Below, one piece after another: positions 9,485 to 17,838 of a stretch of 64,000 nt of DNA (the first letter of the stretch is position 1; every line of letters starts with the position of its first letter). The notes below the pieces were generated by a model. The model did no database searches, had not been told where the DNA came from, and worked only from the letters and a program-made list of their open reading frames with translations. The translations under genes and the position numbers were made by a program. The stretch covers positions 1 through 64,000 of the forward strand of contig CALVKC010000002.1 of NCBI GenBank assembly GCA_944332505.1, given 5' to 3'. Source of the DNA: an uncultured Bacilli bacterium. GTDB taxonomy: Bacteria; Bacillota_I; Bacilli_A; RF39; UBA660.

Positions 9485-9949
9485 ATTTAGTTTTTTGTGT
9501 AATTATTTTTTAGAAATTTAATATATTTTTAGTATATTTTTAGTATATCATAAATTTTAAAAAATGTATAGGCTTTTTACAAAAAGAAATTTTTTTAATT
9601 TTTAATTTTTTTTCTAATTTTAATATTGTTATTCTTTTTTATTTATTTATTTATTTTCTTTTATATATGCAACTTTTGCATATACTTTTTTGACCTTATG
9701 CAAAACTTGCATAATGGTTTGCGAAACTTGCATAAGCTTTTGGTATAGCTTATGCAAAACTTGCATATACTTTTTAAAAAGCTTATGCAAAACTTGCATA
9801 ACTCATTTTTCAGTACTTTCAGCCATTTTTAGCTAATTTTGCCATAAATTTTAACAAATGTAAATATGCAAAACTTGCATAAGCTTTTATTGATAGATAT
9901 AATTTATGAATTAAGTTTTACTATTAATCTTAAAGAATTTTTTTGTATC
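9485..9949. other. Putative replication origin / control region
   Basis: No ORF of note in this stretch of more than 450 bases between two divergent genes. The left part (9485-9665) is almost pure A/T with long A and T runs and a repeated TTTTTAGTATAT, like a DNA-unwinding element. The right part carries six copies of a 17-bp near-palindrome. Divergent promoters flank it. Its function as an origin is inferred from this layout and from the adjacent possible initiator gene. Confidence 0.5.
9666..9881. repeat. Six iteron-like 17-bp palindromes (TATGCAAAACTTGCATA)
   Basis: Copies at 9666-9682 (centre CTT), 9697-9713, 9718-9734 (degenerate left arm), 9751-9767, 9784-9800 and 9865-9881. Each is ATGCAA-3 nt-TTGCAT, an inverted repeat typical of a dimeric protein's binding site. 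Spacing is irregular (21-81 bp), so not a CRISPR. Confidence 0.85.
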
Positions 9950-9962
9950 AGGTGATATATTG
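9950..9962 (+). promoter_or_regulatory. Extended -10 promoter, plus strand
   Basis: AGGTGATATATTG, the same element as on the minus strand, 30 nt upstream of the plus-strand gene at 9991. Confidence 0.55.
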
Positions 9963-9990
9963 TAATAAAGGTAGAAAGGATTTGGAAATA

Positions 9991-10524
9991 ATGAAAAATA
10001 CAAAAAATACACAGCAAAATGAACAACTTGTTCCATTAGGTAAATATTTCAAGTCTGTACTTGATGATGATAGATTTGGTAGTTCTAGTGTTACTAGATT
10101 ATCAAAAAGTATAATATTACTCTATTTCGTGTATTGGACTACATTTAATACTTTGGTAGAAAATAAAAATGTTCTTATAGATGATACTTATTGGGTAAGA
10201 GCTGCTGCAACAAAATTAATTAATGATATTGGGAGTATTAGAGAATTACGAACTATACAAACTGAATTAAAAGAACTTGTAGATATGGGTTTTTTATATG
10301 TACATTCTGGTAAAGGTGGCTCTAAAAAAGCTGCTAATTGTTATAGACCAACTTATAAGTGCATACAATATTTCAAAAATACTGGTGAGTTAAAGTCTAT
10401 ATTACAAGACGTGGGTAGATATTATAAAAAACGTACTGGGAACAATTATGATACAGAACAAATGTATAATAAATTAGTAGCAAATTCTATGCAACAAAAA
10501 ATAAAAACCACTGATAGTATTTAG
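9991..10524 (+). CDS. Winged-helix-like putative replication initiator or regulator
   Basis: 177 residues. The frame is open from TTG 9943, but GAAAGGA 10 nt before ATG 9991 favours that start. The middle (LSKSIILLYF, then the IRELRTIQTELKELVDMGFL helix and a basic turn with GKGGSKK) reads as a winged helix-turn-helix like those of plasmid and phage Rep proteins. It lies next to six palindromic repeats and is divergent from the helicase gene, so it probably binds those repeats, either to start replication or to control transcription. I cannot name a family. Confidence 0.55.
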   Translation: MKNTKNTQQNEQLVPLGKYFKSVLDDDRFGSSSVTRLSKSIILLYFVYWTTFNTLVENKNVLIDDTYWVRAAATKLINDIGSIRELRTIQTELKELVDMGFLYVHSGKGGSKKAANCYRPTYKCIQYFKNTGELKSILQDVGRYYKKRTGNNYDTEQMYNKLVANSMQQKIKTTDSI

Positions 10525-10529
10525 AAAAA

Positions 10530-10560
10530 TTATAGACCAAGGTTTCTTGGTCTATTTTAT
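10530..10560. terminator. Bidirectional terminator between convergent genes
   Basis: ATAGACCAAG-GTTT-CTTGGTCTAT, a 10-bp stem with T-rich flanks on both strands, between the plus-strand gene and the minus-strand exonuclease gene. Confidence 0.85.
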
Positions 10561-10562
10561 AT

Positions 10563-11642
10563 TTAAAATAATAGTTTGGATTTTTTAACATTTGTATCTT
10601 GTATGGCTCTAAAATCAGTTGTGTCATCTTTTAATATATAGATTTTATTATCAGATACTGTTTTCAATAATTTTTCAGGCATAAATGTTCTTATATTTAA
10701 TTCATCAAGTGCATTGTTAATAATAGATATATTAGTATTTTCTGATTGTGTCATTATTATATTGTTTAATTCTGTTAATAAAGTTGGTGTTATTTCTTTT
10801 TCTACTAATGATAAGTCCATTAATAAAACATTTTTTAAAAATTGGTCCTCATTAAAATTTAGATATGCTTTTCTTTTTGGTATGTCTAATTCTTTACAGA
10901 TTTTAGATAATTCATCTTCATTTTTTGGAAATCCCTCAACACGTTTAGTACTTTCCATATATAGTTTATATAAACCTAATGCTGTTTTTTCTCCTACTTG
11001 AAAACACGCTGATGGTATGTTATCACTTGGGTCTCCAACTAATGCTTTCCTTGCAATAAATTCAGACGTAGTTAAATTATTATCTTTTAACCATTGCATA
11101 TTTATAAATTCATCTCTCATACCACGTCTTACTCTACAACGTAAATCAGGTTCATCTATAATTAATTGTATCATATCTTTATCATCAGACACAATTATAC
11201 TATCACGTGTAATCCTAGATAATACATAAATTAAATCATCACCTTCCCAATCTGTTAAATGTATTGTTGGTATTCCAAATGCAGGCAATATTACTTTTAG
11301 CATTTCTCTTTGTGTATTATATTCTTGGCGTTGTAATTCCTGTAATTGTTCCATTTCAGTTAATTGTTCAACACTTTCATTGAGAATTTTTTTATCTTCA
11401 TTTCGTTTATAATTTGGGTATATATCTAATCTACGTTGCGATAAATGACCATCAAATACTACAACTGGAAAATAATTAAAAGTTTCACTTTCTTTTAAAA
11501 TGGTTTGTAGTGTACCATAAACACCACCAGTTCTTTGTCCTTCATTGTTTTTCATTTCCCATAAATGAGGTTCACAAATTGCTCTATGCAAACAGTGTGA
11601 GCCATCAAATATTAATAATCTTTGATATAATTTATTCTGCAT
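10563..11642 (-). CDS. 5'-3' exonuclease (PolI N-terminal / FEN family)
   Basis: 359 residues. Removes RNA primers and flaps during replication (T5 D15 and T4 RNase H relatives). Visible: LLIFDGSHCLHRA (first metal Asp), VVVFDGHLSQRR, WEGDDLIY and IIVSDDKDMIQL (clustered acidic metal ligands), then LVGDPSDNIPS with the helix-hairpin-helix region. GAGAGGAG lies 8 nt before ATG 11642; the six in-frame codons upstream contain that ribosome site and are not translated. Confidence 0.9.
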   Translation of the reverse strand: MQNKLYQRLLIFDGSHCLHRAICEPHLWEMKNNEGQRTGGVYGTLQTILKESETFNYFPVVVFDGHLSQRRLDIYPNYKRNEDKKILNESVEQLTEMEQLQELQRQEYNTQREMLKVILPAFGIPTIHLTDWEGDDLIYVLSRITRDSIIVSDDKDMIQLIIDEPDLRCRVRRGMRDEFINMQWLKDNNLTTSEFIARKALVGDPSDNIPSACFQVGEKTALGLYKLYMESTKRVEGFPKNEDELSKICKELDIPKRKAYLNFNEDQFLKNVLLMDLSLVEKEITPTLLTELNNIIMTQSENTNISIINNALDELNIRTFMPEKLLKTVSDNKIYILKDDTTDFRAIQDTNVKKSKLLF

Positions 11643-11784
11643 ATGATTTACTCCTCTCAAATATAGTTAATTTTAATATAATTAGTGTTTAATCAGATTA
11701 AAATAACTAAGACATAAAAATACACCATATTAACTTAAAAATGTCTTAAAATTGAATTTGAAGTCAAATATGGGTATTACAAAC
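11643..11784 (-). other. Leader of the exonuclease gene with hairpin
   Basis: No ORF. On the minus strand AAGACAT (11741-11747) pairs with ATGTCTT (11709-11715) around a 25-nt loop, leaving the ribosome site free. No clear promoter motif seen; it may be an RNA-level element or a weak terminator after the KTSC gene. Confidence 0.35.
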
Positions 11785-12063
11785 TTATAATTTAATATAT
11801 TTATATTTTTCTTTTTGTCTGATAACATATTCTGATAATGCTTTTCCTATACTATCAGCCTCACATAGTTTATTATATACCTCTGGTTCTACACCTTCAT
11901 ATAGGTAGGTTGTATAGTTGTCTTTATTTTTAAAGGCCACTTTTAATAGATTAGTTGTTTCACTATAACCCATACCAGCAATGTTAGTGGAAAATTTTAC
12001 AGGTTTTAATTCTATAAGTTTAGCTTTTTCTCTTAGGTCAACTTGATTTGTTTCATTTTCCAT
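11785..12063 (-). CDS. KTSC-domain protein
   Basis: 92 residues. The block FSTNIAGMGYSE, then TTYLYEGVEPEVYNKL, ADSIGKALSEYV and KYKYIKL is the KTSC fold (named for its C-terminal Lys-Thr-Ser-Cys region), a small domain common in phages and bacteria, sometimes fused to nucleic-acid enzymes, of unproven function. The frame allows ATG 12069, but AGGAGG is 8 nt from ATG 12063. Confidence 0.75.
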   Translation of the reverse strand: MENETNQVDLREKAKLIELKPVKFSTNIAGMGYSETTNLLKVAFKNKDNYTTYLYEGVEPEVYNKLCEADSIGKALSEYVIRQKEKYKYIKL

Positions 12064-12137
12064 AATCATTTCCTCCTTAATTTAGTGTCTGTGTGATTTC
12101 TTATATTTTTTAAACCACTTTACATAGACCTTATAGA

Positions 12138-12151
12138 ATAATATATCACCT
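12138..12151 (-). promoter_or_regulatory. Extended -10 promoter for the KTSC gene
   Basis: Minus strand AGGTGATATATTAT, immediately after the stop of the 50-residue ORF. Confidence 0.55.
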
Positions 12152-12304
12152 CTATAAAATTTTTTTATCATATTTATAATTAATACATTTCATAGATAAT
12201 TTATCTTGAATTACATATATATTTATTTTATCTTTTTTACAGGTTGATTTGTTTTCACAAATTGAACATATTAATCTTTGATAATCTTGCTTTTTATCTT
12301 CCAT
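12152..12304 (-). CDS. Small cysteine-containing hypothetical protein
   Basis: 50 residues with CSICENKSTC near the N-terminus (possible metal site) and a lysine-rich remainder. AGGAGAT precedes ATG 12304 by 7 nt. Confidence 0.55.
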   Translation of the reverse strand: MEDKKQDYQRLICSICENKSTCKKDKINIYVIQDKLSMKCINYKYDKKIL

Positions 12305-12316
12305 ATATTTTATCTC

Positions 12317-12520
12317 CTATAATTTGTAAAGGTTATCTATATATGTAGTTAATGCAGTTTTTAAACTATAATAGTCACTATTATTATCTAATATGGTTTT
12401 CAATTCAACTGCTATTACGTCCTTTCTTTTTGACATTTTTAATTCTTCTTTATTTCTAAAAAACTCATCTTTTACAATAGTCAAACCCTTAACTAAATTT
12501 TCTAAACTATTTTCTTCCAT
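12317..12520 (-). CDS. Small hypothetical protein
   Basis: 67 residues, helical and charged (MEENSLENLVKGLTIVKDEF). Follows the 51-residue Cys-rich gene by 5 nt, with AAGGTAT as ribosome site. Confidence 0.55.
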   Translation of the reverse strand: MEENSLENLVKGLTIVKDEFFRNKEELKMSKRKDVIAVELKTILDNNSDYYSLKTALTTYIDNLYKL

Positions 12521-12525
12521 ATACC

Positions 12526-12681
12526 TTACCTCTTTCTTTTTTGAGAATAATAAAAATCATATTCTTCCTTTTTTCTCATTTTTATTTTTTGTAGAGTTGC
12601 TTTGTATTTAGAATATTTTTCACAATTACTATGACAACCTAAATGTCTACTTTTACAATTATAACAACTAATATTTTCCAC
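12526..12681 (-). CDS. Small Cys-rich protein, GTG start
   Basis: 51 residues, VENISCYNCKSRHLGCHSNC then a basic helix ending KRKR. The CxxC plus HxxxCHxxC spacing resembles a small zinc-binding protein widespread in Firmicutes prophages, of unknown role. GTG start; GAAAGAG upstream. Confidence 0.6.
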   Translation of the reverse strand: MENISCYNCKSRHLGCHSNCEKYSKYKATLQKIKMRKKEEYDFYYSQKRKR

Positions 12682-12699
12682 AAATATCACAACTCTTTC

Positions 12700-12713
12700 A
12701 ATAATATTTTACA
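12700..12713 (-). promoter_or_regulatory. Late-type promoter motif
   Basis: Minus strand TGTAAAATATTATT, between the thymidine kinase terminator and the Cys-rich small gene. Confidence 0.55.
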
Positions 12714-12718
12714 AAAAT

Positions 12719-12745
12719 AAGGAGTTAGATATTCACTAACTCCTT
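12719..12745 (-). terminator. Terminator after thymidine kinase
   Basis: 10-bp stem AAGGAGTTAG / CTAACTCCTT, 7-nt loop, followed on the minus strand by TATTTTTG. Confidence 0.8.
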
Positions 12746-13286
12746 AAAGATTACTATGTTCTACATAGCATTTTGAACAGACACATTTGTAGTTATTTTC
12801 TCCAACTATAATATCTTGATTTTTACCACCAACATATAAAGTATATATGCCACTTTGTTTTCTACCACAGTAGTCACAATTACCTTTTAATATATGAATT
12901 GTGTCCGCAAAGCACAATAATTCACCCATTTTACCAAATGGTTTCTTTTCAGCAGTTAAATTTAAACCACCTATAAAAAGATTACATTGTGTTTCTAAAA
13001 GGTTATTTATTGTGCAGATATTTCCATTTAAAAATTGAAATTCATCAACAAAAATATTTTTATATATTAGACCATATGGTAATATGTCATCTATTTTATT
13101 TATATTAAATGCAGGTATTTTATTTTGTCTATCTCTATCTATGATGAAATCATTAGAAAAACGATTATCTATCACTGGTTTTAAAAACACACAACTAGTA
13201 GTATCTTTTAATTTGTTATATTTTTGAATTAAATGTGTGGTTTTACCACATTTCATTGGTCCAGTATAAATTATTAATTTTCCCAA
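12744..13286 (-). CDS. tdk: Thymidine kinase (type II)
   Basis: 180 residues; phosphorylates thymidine for phage DNA synthesis. P-loop YTGPMKCGKTTH at the N-terminus, VDEFQF Walker B-like motif, lasso region YTLYVGG, and two CxxC pairs (CDYC, CSKC) binding zinc. ATG 13295 touches AAGGAG with no spacing, whereas TTG 13286 is 9 nt away and gives the usual MGKL start, so TTG is chosen. It is the last gene before the portal, in the same direction. Confidence 0.93.
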   Translation of the reverse strand: MGKLIIYTGPMKCGKTTHLIQKYNKLKDTTSCVFLKPVIDNRFSNDFIIDRDRQNKIPAFNINKIDDILPYGLIYKNIFVDEFQFLNGNICTINNLLETQCNLFIGGLNLTAEKKPFGKMGELLCFADTIHILKGNCDYCGRKQSGIYTLYVGGKNQDIIVGENNYKCVCSKCYVEHSNL

Positions 13287-13306
13287 TAAATTCATCTCCT
13301 TACTTT

Positions 13307-15202
13307 TTATTGTGTATTAGTATCACTTGTGATTTCAGCTAAATCTACTTGTGGTGCAATTTCAGGTCTATTTTCGTCAGTCATTGGATTTGGTACAATT
13401 TCATTTCCAGTATCATCAGTTGGTTCATTATTATTTATAGGCATATTACCTAATGAACTTGGGGCGGAACCACCACCAGACATTTCAAATTCTCCACCTT
13501 TTTCCTTTTCTTGTTGTGGAGCCTCACCATTTGCTAATGCTTCTTTTTCTTCTTTTTCTAACTCTTTAATTCTTTCATCAAGAATATCTACTATATCTTG
13601 TTGATTTAGGTATGTACCTAACCATTCTAATAACATTTTTAATTTAGTATCATCATCAATTTGTTCTAAATTGTCTAGTAATGCCATAATATCGTTGACA
13701 TTTCTAATTTTTGTTTGCATTAATTCATCACGTCTATTATCTTCAACTGTTATAATAGGTGTTAATTTTACTTCAAAGTTATTAACAATTTTATCTCCTA
13801 AACCATCAGCTAATGCAAATATATTTATTAATGTTTTCATTGCACTTTGTATTGCGACTTGACCTCTTTTGATACGTCTTGCATATGTAGTATTCATTTC
13901 TGTTAAAGAACCACCATTTGATAATCCAGTACCGTCCATATCAGCACCTAATAATGCTTTTGGTGTTAATAATGCACCATATACTTTATTTTCGCTATCT
14001 TCAACGTCAGCAAGATTACCAATATCAACGTCTCCACCAATATTTACAGTAGATATTGCGCCTTTACCATTTTTAGTTGTTGTATAGATAATATTTTCAA
14101 TAGGTTGTGCACCTGCTCTACTTTGCATTGTACCAGCTTGTTTATTAATTTGAATTTGTTGTTCAATTTGATTTTTAATCTCTTGTAATTTTTTTCTTTT
14201 TTGACTTTCTGGTAAATCACCTAATTCAACTTGAATTACTCTGGTAATTGATGATTTTGTTACTCTTTCTAATAGTACACTTTCTTCTTTTAATTTCAAA
14301 GTTTGATATGCACCATATACATTTTCTAATATGGATTGTCCACTTTTAACTACAAATGATAATGAACCACCAGAACCTTCTGTATTACTTGCGTCTATTC
14401 GTCCCTGACTATCTTTTTTATTTATTTCTTCTTTTATTAACCTAAATTTTTCTGGGTGTCTGTTTATATTTGGTGATAAACAAATATGAACAAACTTTGT
14501 AGGACTTAATATATCAACGTCTGTAATTGTTCCACTATAAATATATGAATTATTTTCTAATGTATTTTCCATATTATCTTGACTTCTTATAAATCCACTA
14601 GTTTTTCCTTTATATTGTAAATCATACACTTCTGCTGAGTTTGGAACTTTCTCTATATATCTTTCTAATTTAGCCCCAGCTATCTGTACTTGTGTTCTAA
14701 CATTTGGATTTATTTTAGTAGGTTCAACTAATAATGTTGGTCTATTATTTCTATATGAAGTATTTTCAAATAATTCTAAATATACGTCACCATATAACCA
14801 TAAGCAATAAGCATATGACCAAATATTTTCTGGTATGTTTAAATCTTCTAGTAATTTATTTCCATATTTAGCAACCTCAGTATCTGAACTCTCTACCCAA
14901 ATAATTTTACCATCAGGAGAATATTGAACAGTATCATTTGCATACATTTCAACAGCTGCACCAATACGACCATCTGCAACCATTTCTTCAAAAATAGCAT
15001 ATTTTTCATTTCTTGTACCTTTTAATGTGGTAATATTTAATAAATCAGATAAGTCAATTCTTCTACCAGCTTCTATTGCTTCATTTAATTTATTATTAAG
15101 ACTATCTCTTTCATTTGTAAATGAAGTTCTATCTTCTGGTGTTTGTTTTGGTACAACTCTAACACGAAAAATACTTTCACGTAGTCTATCTATAAATCCC
15201 AT
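13307..15202 (-). CDS. Portal protein (T4 gp20-like)
   Basis: 631 residues. The portal forms the dodecameric ring through which DNA enters the head. The stretch from EMVADGRIGAAVEMYANDTVQ through WSYAYCLWLYGDVYLEL and the long helical wing with VGLDN-type GALLTPKALLGADM fits myovirus portals; the C-terminal 100 residues are acidic and low-complexity. AAGGAGT precedes ATG 15202. Unusually, it sits at the distal end of the tail genes rather than beside the terminase. Confidence 0.85.
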   Translation of the reverse strand: MGFIDRLRESIFRVRVVPKQTPEDRTSFTNERDSLNNKLNEAIEAGRRIDLSDLLNITTLKGTRNEKYAIFEEMVADGRIGAAVEMYANDTVQYSPDGKIIWVESSDTEVAKYGNKLLEDLNIPENIWSYAYCLWLYGDVYLELFENTSYRNNRPTLLVEPTKINPNVRTQVQIAGAKLERYIEKVPNSAEVYDLQYKGKTSGFIRSQDNMENTLENNSYIYSGTITDVDILSPTKFVHICLSPNINRHPEKFRLIKEEINKKDSQGRIDASNTEGSGGSLSFVVKSGQSILENVYGAYQTLKLKEESVLLERVTKSSITRVIQVELGDLPESQKRKKLQEIKNQIEQQIQINKQAGTMQSRAGAQPIENIIYTTTKNGKGAISTVNIGGDVDIGNLADVEDSENKVYGALLTPKALLGADMDGTGLSNGGSLTEMNTTYARRIKRGQVAIQSAMKTLINIFALADGLGDKIVNNFEVKLTPIITVEDNRRDELMQTKIRNVNDIMALLDNLEQIDDDTKLKMLLEWLGTYLNQQDIVDILDERIKELEKEEKEALANGEAPQQEKEKGGEFEMSGGGSAPSSLGNMPINNNEPTDDTGNEIVPNPMTDENRPEIAPQVDLAEITSDTNTQ

Positions 15203-15221
15203 TTAATACTCTACTCCTTTA

Positions 15222-15359
15222 CTATTCTACTAATTTTTTCTTTTTAGATTTTTTATCTATATCATTATTGGTAAAAAATTTATATATATCAATTAATCTA
15301 TTTATGATACCTAGTCCCACATAGATAAAAATCATTATTATAAGTATTGTAAACCACAT
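15222..15359 (-). CDS. Small membrane protein
   Basis: 45 residues: N-terminal hydrophobic helix (MWFTILIIMIFIYVGLGII) and a lysine-rich C-terminus. GGAGGG precedes ATG 15359 by 8 nt. Lies between the portal and a hypothetical gene. Unknown role. Confidence 0.6.
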   Translation of the reverse strand: MWFTILIIMIFIYVGLGIINRLIDIYKFFTNNDIDKKSKKKKLVE

Positions 15360-15372
15360 AATACTTACCCTC

Positions 15373-15834
15373 CTATTCTGTATATAATAATTCTAATAAT
15401 TCTCTAACTTGTTTGCAGTTTTCTAATAAATTATCTGCTTTTCCATATATAGCATATTCTGAAATAGCATTATTTAGTTGGTCTATATTCATAGCATTTG
15501 CAAATATTTTACGTTCATTTTCATCTTCAATCTTACTACAAGATATAAGAATTTTAGTTACTAATGAACTTAATGCTATTGCTTTTTCTTCAATTCTTAA
15601 ATTACTATTTCTTAAATTTCTATATAGTGGATTTTTATTTCTTGAATTATATACAGTATTATATGTGTCATATATCTGTAAAAACCCTGTATCATATTTG
15701 TTTATAAGTTTAATAATATCTATTGGTATTATTTCACTTCTAACCACCTTTTGTACTTCTCTACCTAATTTTAAATCAGTCTTTTCTTCAATTTCATATA
15801 ATTTTTGTATAATATCTTTTTTTGTTATTTTCAT
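15373..15834 (-). CDS. Hypothetical protein of the portal operon
   Basis: 153 residues, all-helical, no family recognised. First gene after a late-type promoter and thus probably a late protein. AAAGGAGG-type site before ATG 15834. Confidence 0.55.
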   Translation of the reverse strand: MKITKKDIIQKLYEIEEKTDLKLGREVQKVVRSEIIPIDIIKLINKYDTGFLQIYDTYNTVYNSRNKNPLYRNLRNSNLRIEEKAIALSSLVTKILISCSKIEDENERKIFANAMNIDQLNNAISEYAIYGKADNLLENCKQVRELLELLYTE

Positions 15835-15861
15835 AGGAATATCTTTCCTCCTTTCTACCTC

Positions 15862-15877
15862 TCTAATATTTTACACA
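15862..15877 (-). promoter_or_regulatory. Late-type promoter motif
   Basis: Minus strand GTGTAAAATATTAGAG about 28 nt upstream of ATG 15834. Confidence 0.65.
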
Positions 15878-15910
15878 TTTTAAAATTAAGTTTTATTTTT
15901 AGGCAAACTA

Positions 15911-15933
15911 AAAGAGAGTTGTATAACTCTCTT
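15911..15933 (-). terminator. Terminator
   Basis: AAGAGAGTT / AACTCTCTT with a 4-nt loop, T-rich 3' side on the minus strand; ends the unit of the 278-residue gene. Confidence 0.75.
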
Positions 15934-15937
15934 ATCT

Positions 15938-16774
15938 TTATACATTTGGGTCACCATTAATTTCATCAATACGTTCCTCAACTTCATCTGGAATAGCTTG
16001 TGGTTTCCAACTTTCCATTTTAGTTAGTATATTTGTTGTTACATTTAGAGCCTTTTTGATACTTTCTTCTGTACTATCAGTTCTAATACATTCATATATA
16101 CAGTCATCTAATTCTTGTAATATATCTTTATATGGTTCATATAATTCAGCCGTTCTTTCAAATATTGCATTTAGACCTTCTCGTAAATCAGCTTTTGAAT
16201 ATTCTTCATATGGTTCATTTTGACTATCAATAGATATTACTGATATTGTCCAAGTAACCTCTACAACACTATCTCTTTCTTTTGTTATATCATCAAAAAC
16301 TATTCTAAATAAGCAATTATTACCACTTTCTTTTGCAAATAGTCCTGCTTCTCTAATTGTTTGACCATTAAAGTATTCTTCTGGTAAATATGTAGTTATA
16401 ACTAATTGAATATAATTTTGTGAAGTTCTATTAATTACAATATTTCTATCTGGCAATTTTAATCTTGGACTAATTTCATCTAATAACTTAGTATCATTAA
16501 TTTGTACTTCTGTTTTAATAGCAGAACTACTATCAACAGTTTGAACATTTGTACCTAATGCTAAATATCTAGGTAACCATTCATAACTAGTTAAATAATT
16601 AGTTTCATTAAATTCCCCATTTAAGAATTTAGTTATACCTAATAACTGTGTACGAAGACACCTATTATGACCTTGTCTTGTTTCTAGTACTCTACCTGTT
16701 TTTTTATCTCTTTTTGTAATTCTTACGTTAGCACCCACAGTGTAACCAGCGTCTGTCATATTTAGTTTACTCAT
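15938..16774 (-). CDS. Tail fibre / baseplate-associated structural protein
   Basis: 278 residues. The N-terminal part contains GQTIREAGLFAKE, a motif I associate with phage fibre and baseplate peripheral proteins (IREAGLF), in a beta-rich segment; the C-terminal 90 residues are helical and acidic. It lies beside the wedge (gpI-like) gene. Function inferred from motif and context. Confidence 0.6.
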   Translation of the reverse strand: MSKLNMTDAGYTVGANVRITKRDKKTGRVLETRQGHNRCLRTQLLGITKFLNGEFNETNYLTSYEWLPRYLALGTNVQTVDSSSAIKTEVQINDTKLLDEISPRLKLPDRNIVINRTSQNYIQLVITTYLPEEYFNGQTIREAGLFAKESGNNCLFRIVFDDITKERDSVVEVTWTISVISIDSQNEPYEEYSKADLREGLNAIFERTAELYEPYKDILQELDDCIYECIRTDSTEESIKKALNVTTNILTKMESWKPQAIPDEVEERIDEINGDPNV

Positions 16775-16786
16775 ACTTTCACCTCT

Positions 16787-16936
16787 TTATTTGTGTTCTG
16801 TTTCTTCTAATAATACAATATCAGCATTAAATAATTTTTTAATATAATCAACATTTAATACTACATTTAATTTATGACTTGCGTCATAAAATGTATATTG
16901 AAATAAATCTTTTTTATTTATTTTATCACTTTCCAT
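16787..16936 (-). CDS. Small hypothetical late protein
   Basis: 49 residues (starts MESDKINKKDLFQY). GGAGGT precedes ATG 16936; a late promoter lies just upstream. No family recognised. Confidence 0.55.
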   Translation of the reverse strand: MESDKINKKDLFQYTFYDASHKLNVVLNVDYIKKLFNADIVLLEETEHK

Positions 16937-16950
16937 ACAATATACCTCCT

Positions 16951-16967
16951 ACTATTAATATTTTACA
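16951..16967 (-). promoter_or_regulatory. Late-type promoter motif
   Basis: Minus strand ATGTAAAATATTAATAG just upstream of the 49-residue gene. Confidence 0.6.
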
Positions 16968-16970
16968 TTA

Positions 16971-17002
16971 AAAGAAAGTAGTAAACATACTTACTACTTT
17001 CT
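16971..17002 (-). terminator. Terminator after the gpI-like gene
   Basis: AGAAAGTAGTAA stem with its complement around a short loop, followed on the minus strand by CTTTTAAT. Confidence 0.75.
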
Positions 17003-17008
17003 AATTAA

Positions 17009-17758
17009 TTATTCATCTATATGTGGTTGCTCTTTTAAATATCTATTAATATTTTGTTGTAATTCATCATATGTTGGTAATTTATCAATTACTTCTAATT
17101 CTTCATCTGGTAATCCACCTGTTCTTTCTACTTCTTCATAATTTGTAACTTCTGCAAATCCAACTCTATCTTCACTACCAACTTCATATCTAGTGTGGTC
17201 ATAAGCATATTTAGAAGGAACACCAACAAAGTCACTTATTTCTATACCATCTATTGTTTGAATTATATCAGCAGCAACTAATTGCACACCACAACCAGCT
17301 GGACGTACTACTTCTATTAAATCACGAATTTTTGATAAATTACTTGGAAAATATATATAAATATATAATTTTTTATTACTCTGTTGATAATCAAGTCTAA
17401 ACATTGATAATGCTTCAACTTTATCTATTTCACCAAGAGCATTTACTGATAATGCTGTTGCTAATGACATACCCAATTCAGAACCACGATTTCTTATCAT
17501 TTCTGGGTAATGTTTAATAATTAATCTATTTGTAGAATAACTTTCACTATAATCATATTTATAACCAACATATGACGCTAATAATGGAAGTAAGTTATCA
17601 GGACAAGTGTCAAAATCAATTAAACTTGTCCAATAATCAACATTTGTTTTATAGTTATTGATTAACAAGTCTAATAATTTACATATTGCCTGCATATCTC
17701 TACTTTGACGTAATATATTGGGTATCATATTTTTACTTTCTAGTATATCAGTTGACAT
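17009..17758 (-). CDS. Baseplate wedge / tail protein I (P2 gpI-like)
   Basis: 249 residues. LLPLLASYVGYKYDYSES and IIKHYPEMIRNRGSE are the conserved core of the P2 gpI tail-protein family that closes the wedge next to the J/gp6 protein and anchors fibres. AGGAGG precedes ATG 17758. Followed by a terminator. Confidence 0.8.
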   Translation of the reverse strand: MSTDILESKNMIPNILRQSRDMQAICKLLDLLINNYKTNVDYWTSLIDFDTCPDNLLPLLASYVGYKYDYSESYSTNRLIIKHYPEMIRNRGSELGMSLATALSVNALGEIDKVEALSMFRLDYQQSNKKLYIYIYFPSNLSKIRDLIEVVRPAGCGVQLVAADIIQTIDGIEISDFVGVPSKYAYDHTRYEVGSEDRVGFAEVTNYEEVERTGGLPDEELEVIDKLPTYDELQQNINRYLKEQPHIDE

Positions 17759-17780
17759 TAAGATACCTCCTTTTGGTTTC

Positions 17781-17797
17781 TAATAATATTTTACACA
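17781..17797 (-). promoter_or_regulatory. Late-type promoter motif
   Basis: Minus strand TGTGTAAAATATTATTA, right after a terminator hairpin. Confidence 0.7.
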
Positions 17798-17799
17798 AA

Positions 17800-17836
17800 A
17801 ATAAAAGTGCTAATTTTATTATTAACACTTTTTATA
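17800..17836 (-). terminator. Terminator after the papain-like protease
   Basis: AAAAGTGTTAA / TTAGCACTTTT imperfect stem, T-run on the minus strand, just after the stop at 17839. Confidence 0.65.
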
Positions 17837-17838
17837 AA

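Noticed and set aside
9666..9881. CRISPR array
   Set aside because: Repeats are only 17 bp, palindromic, irregularly spaced (21-81 bp) and without cas genes.
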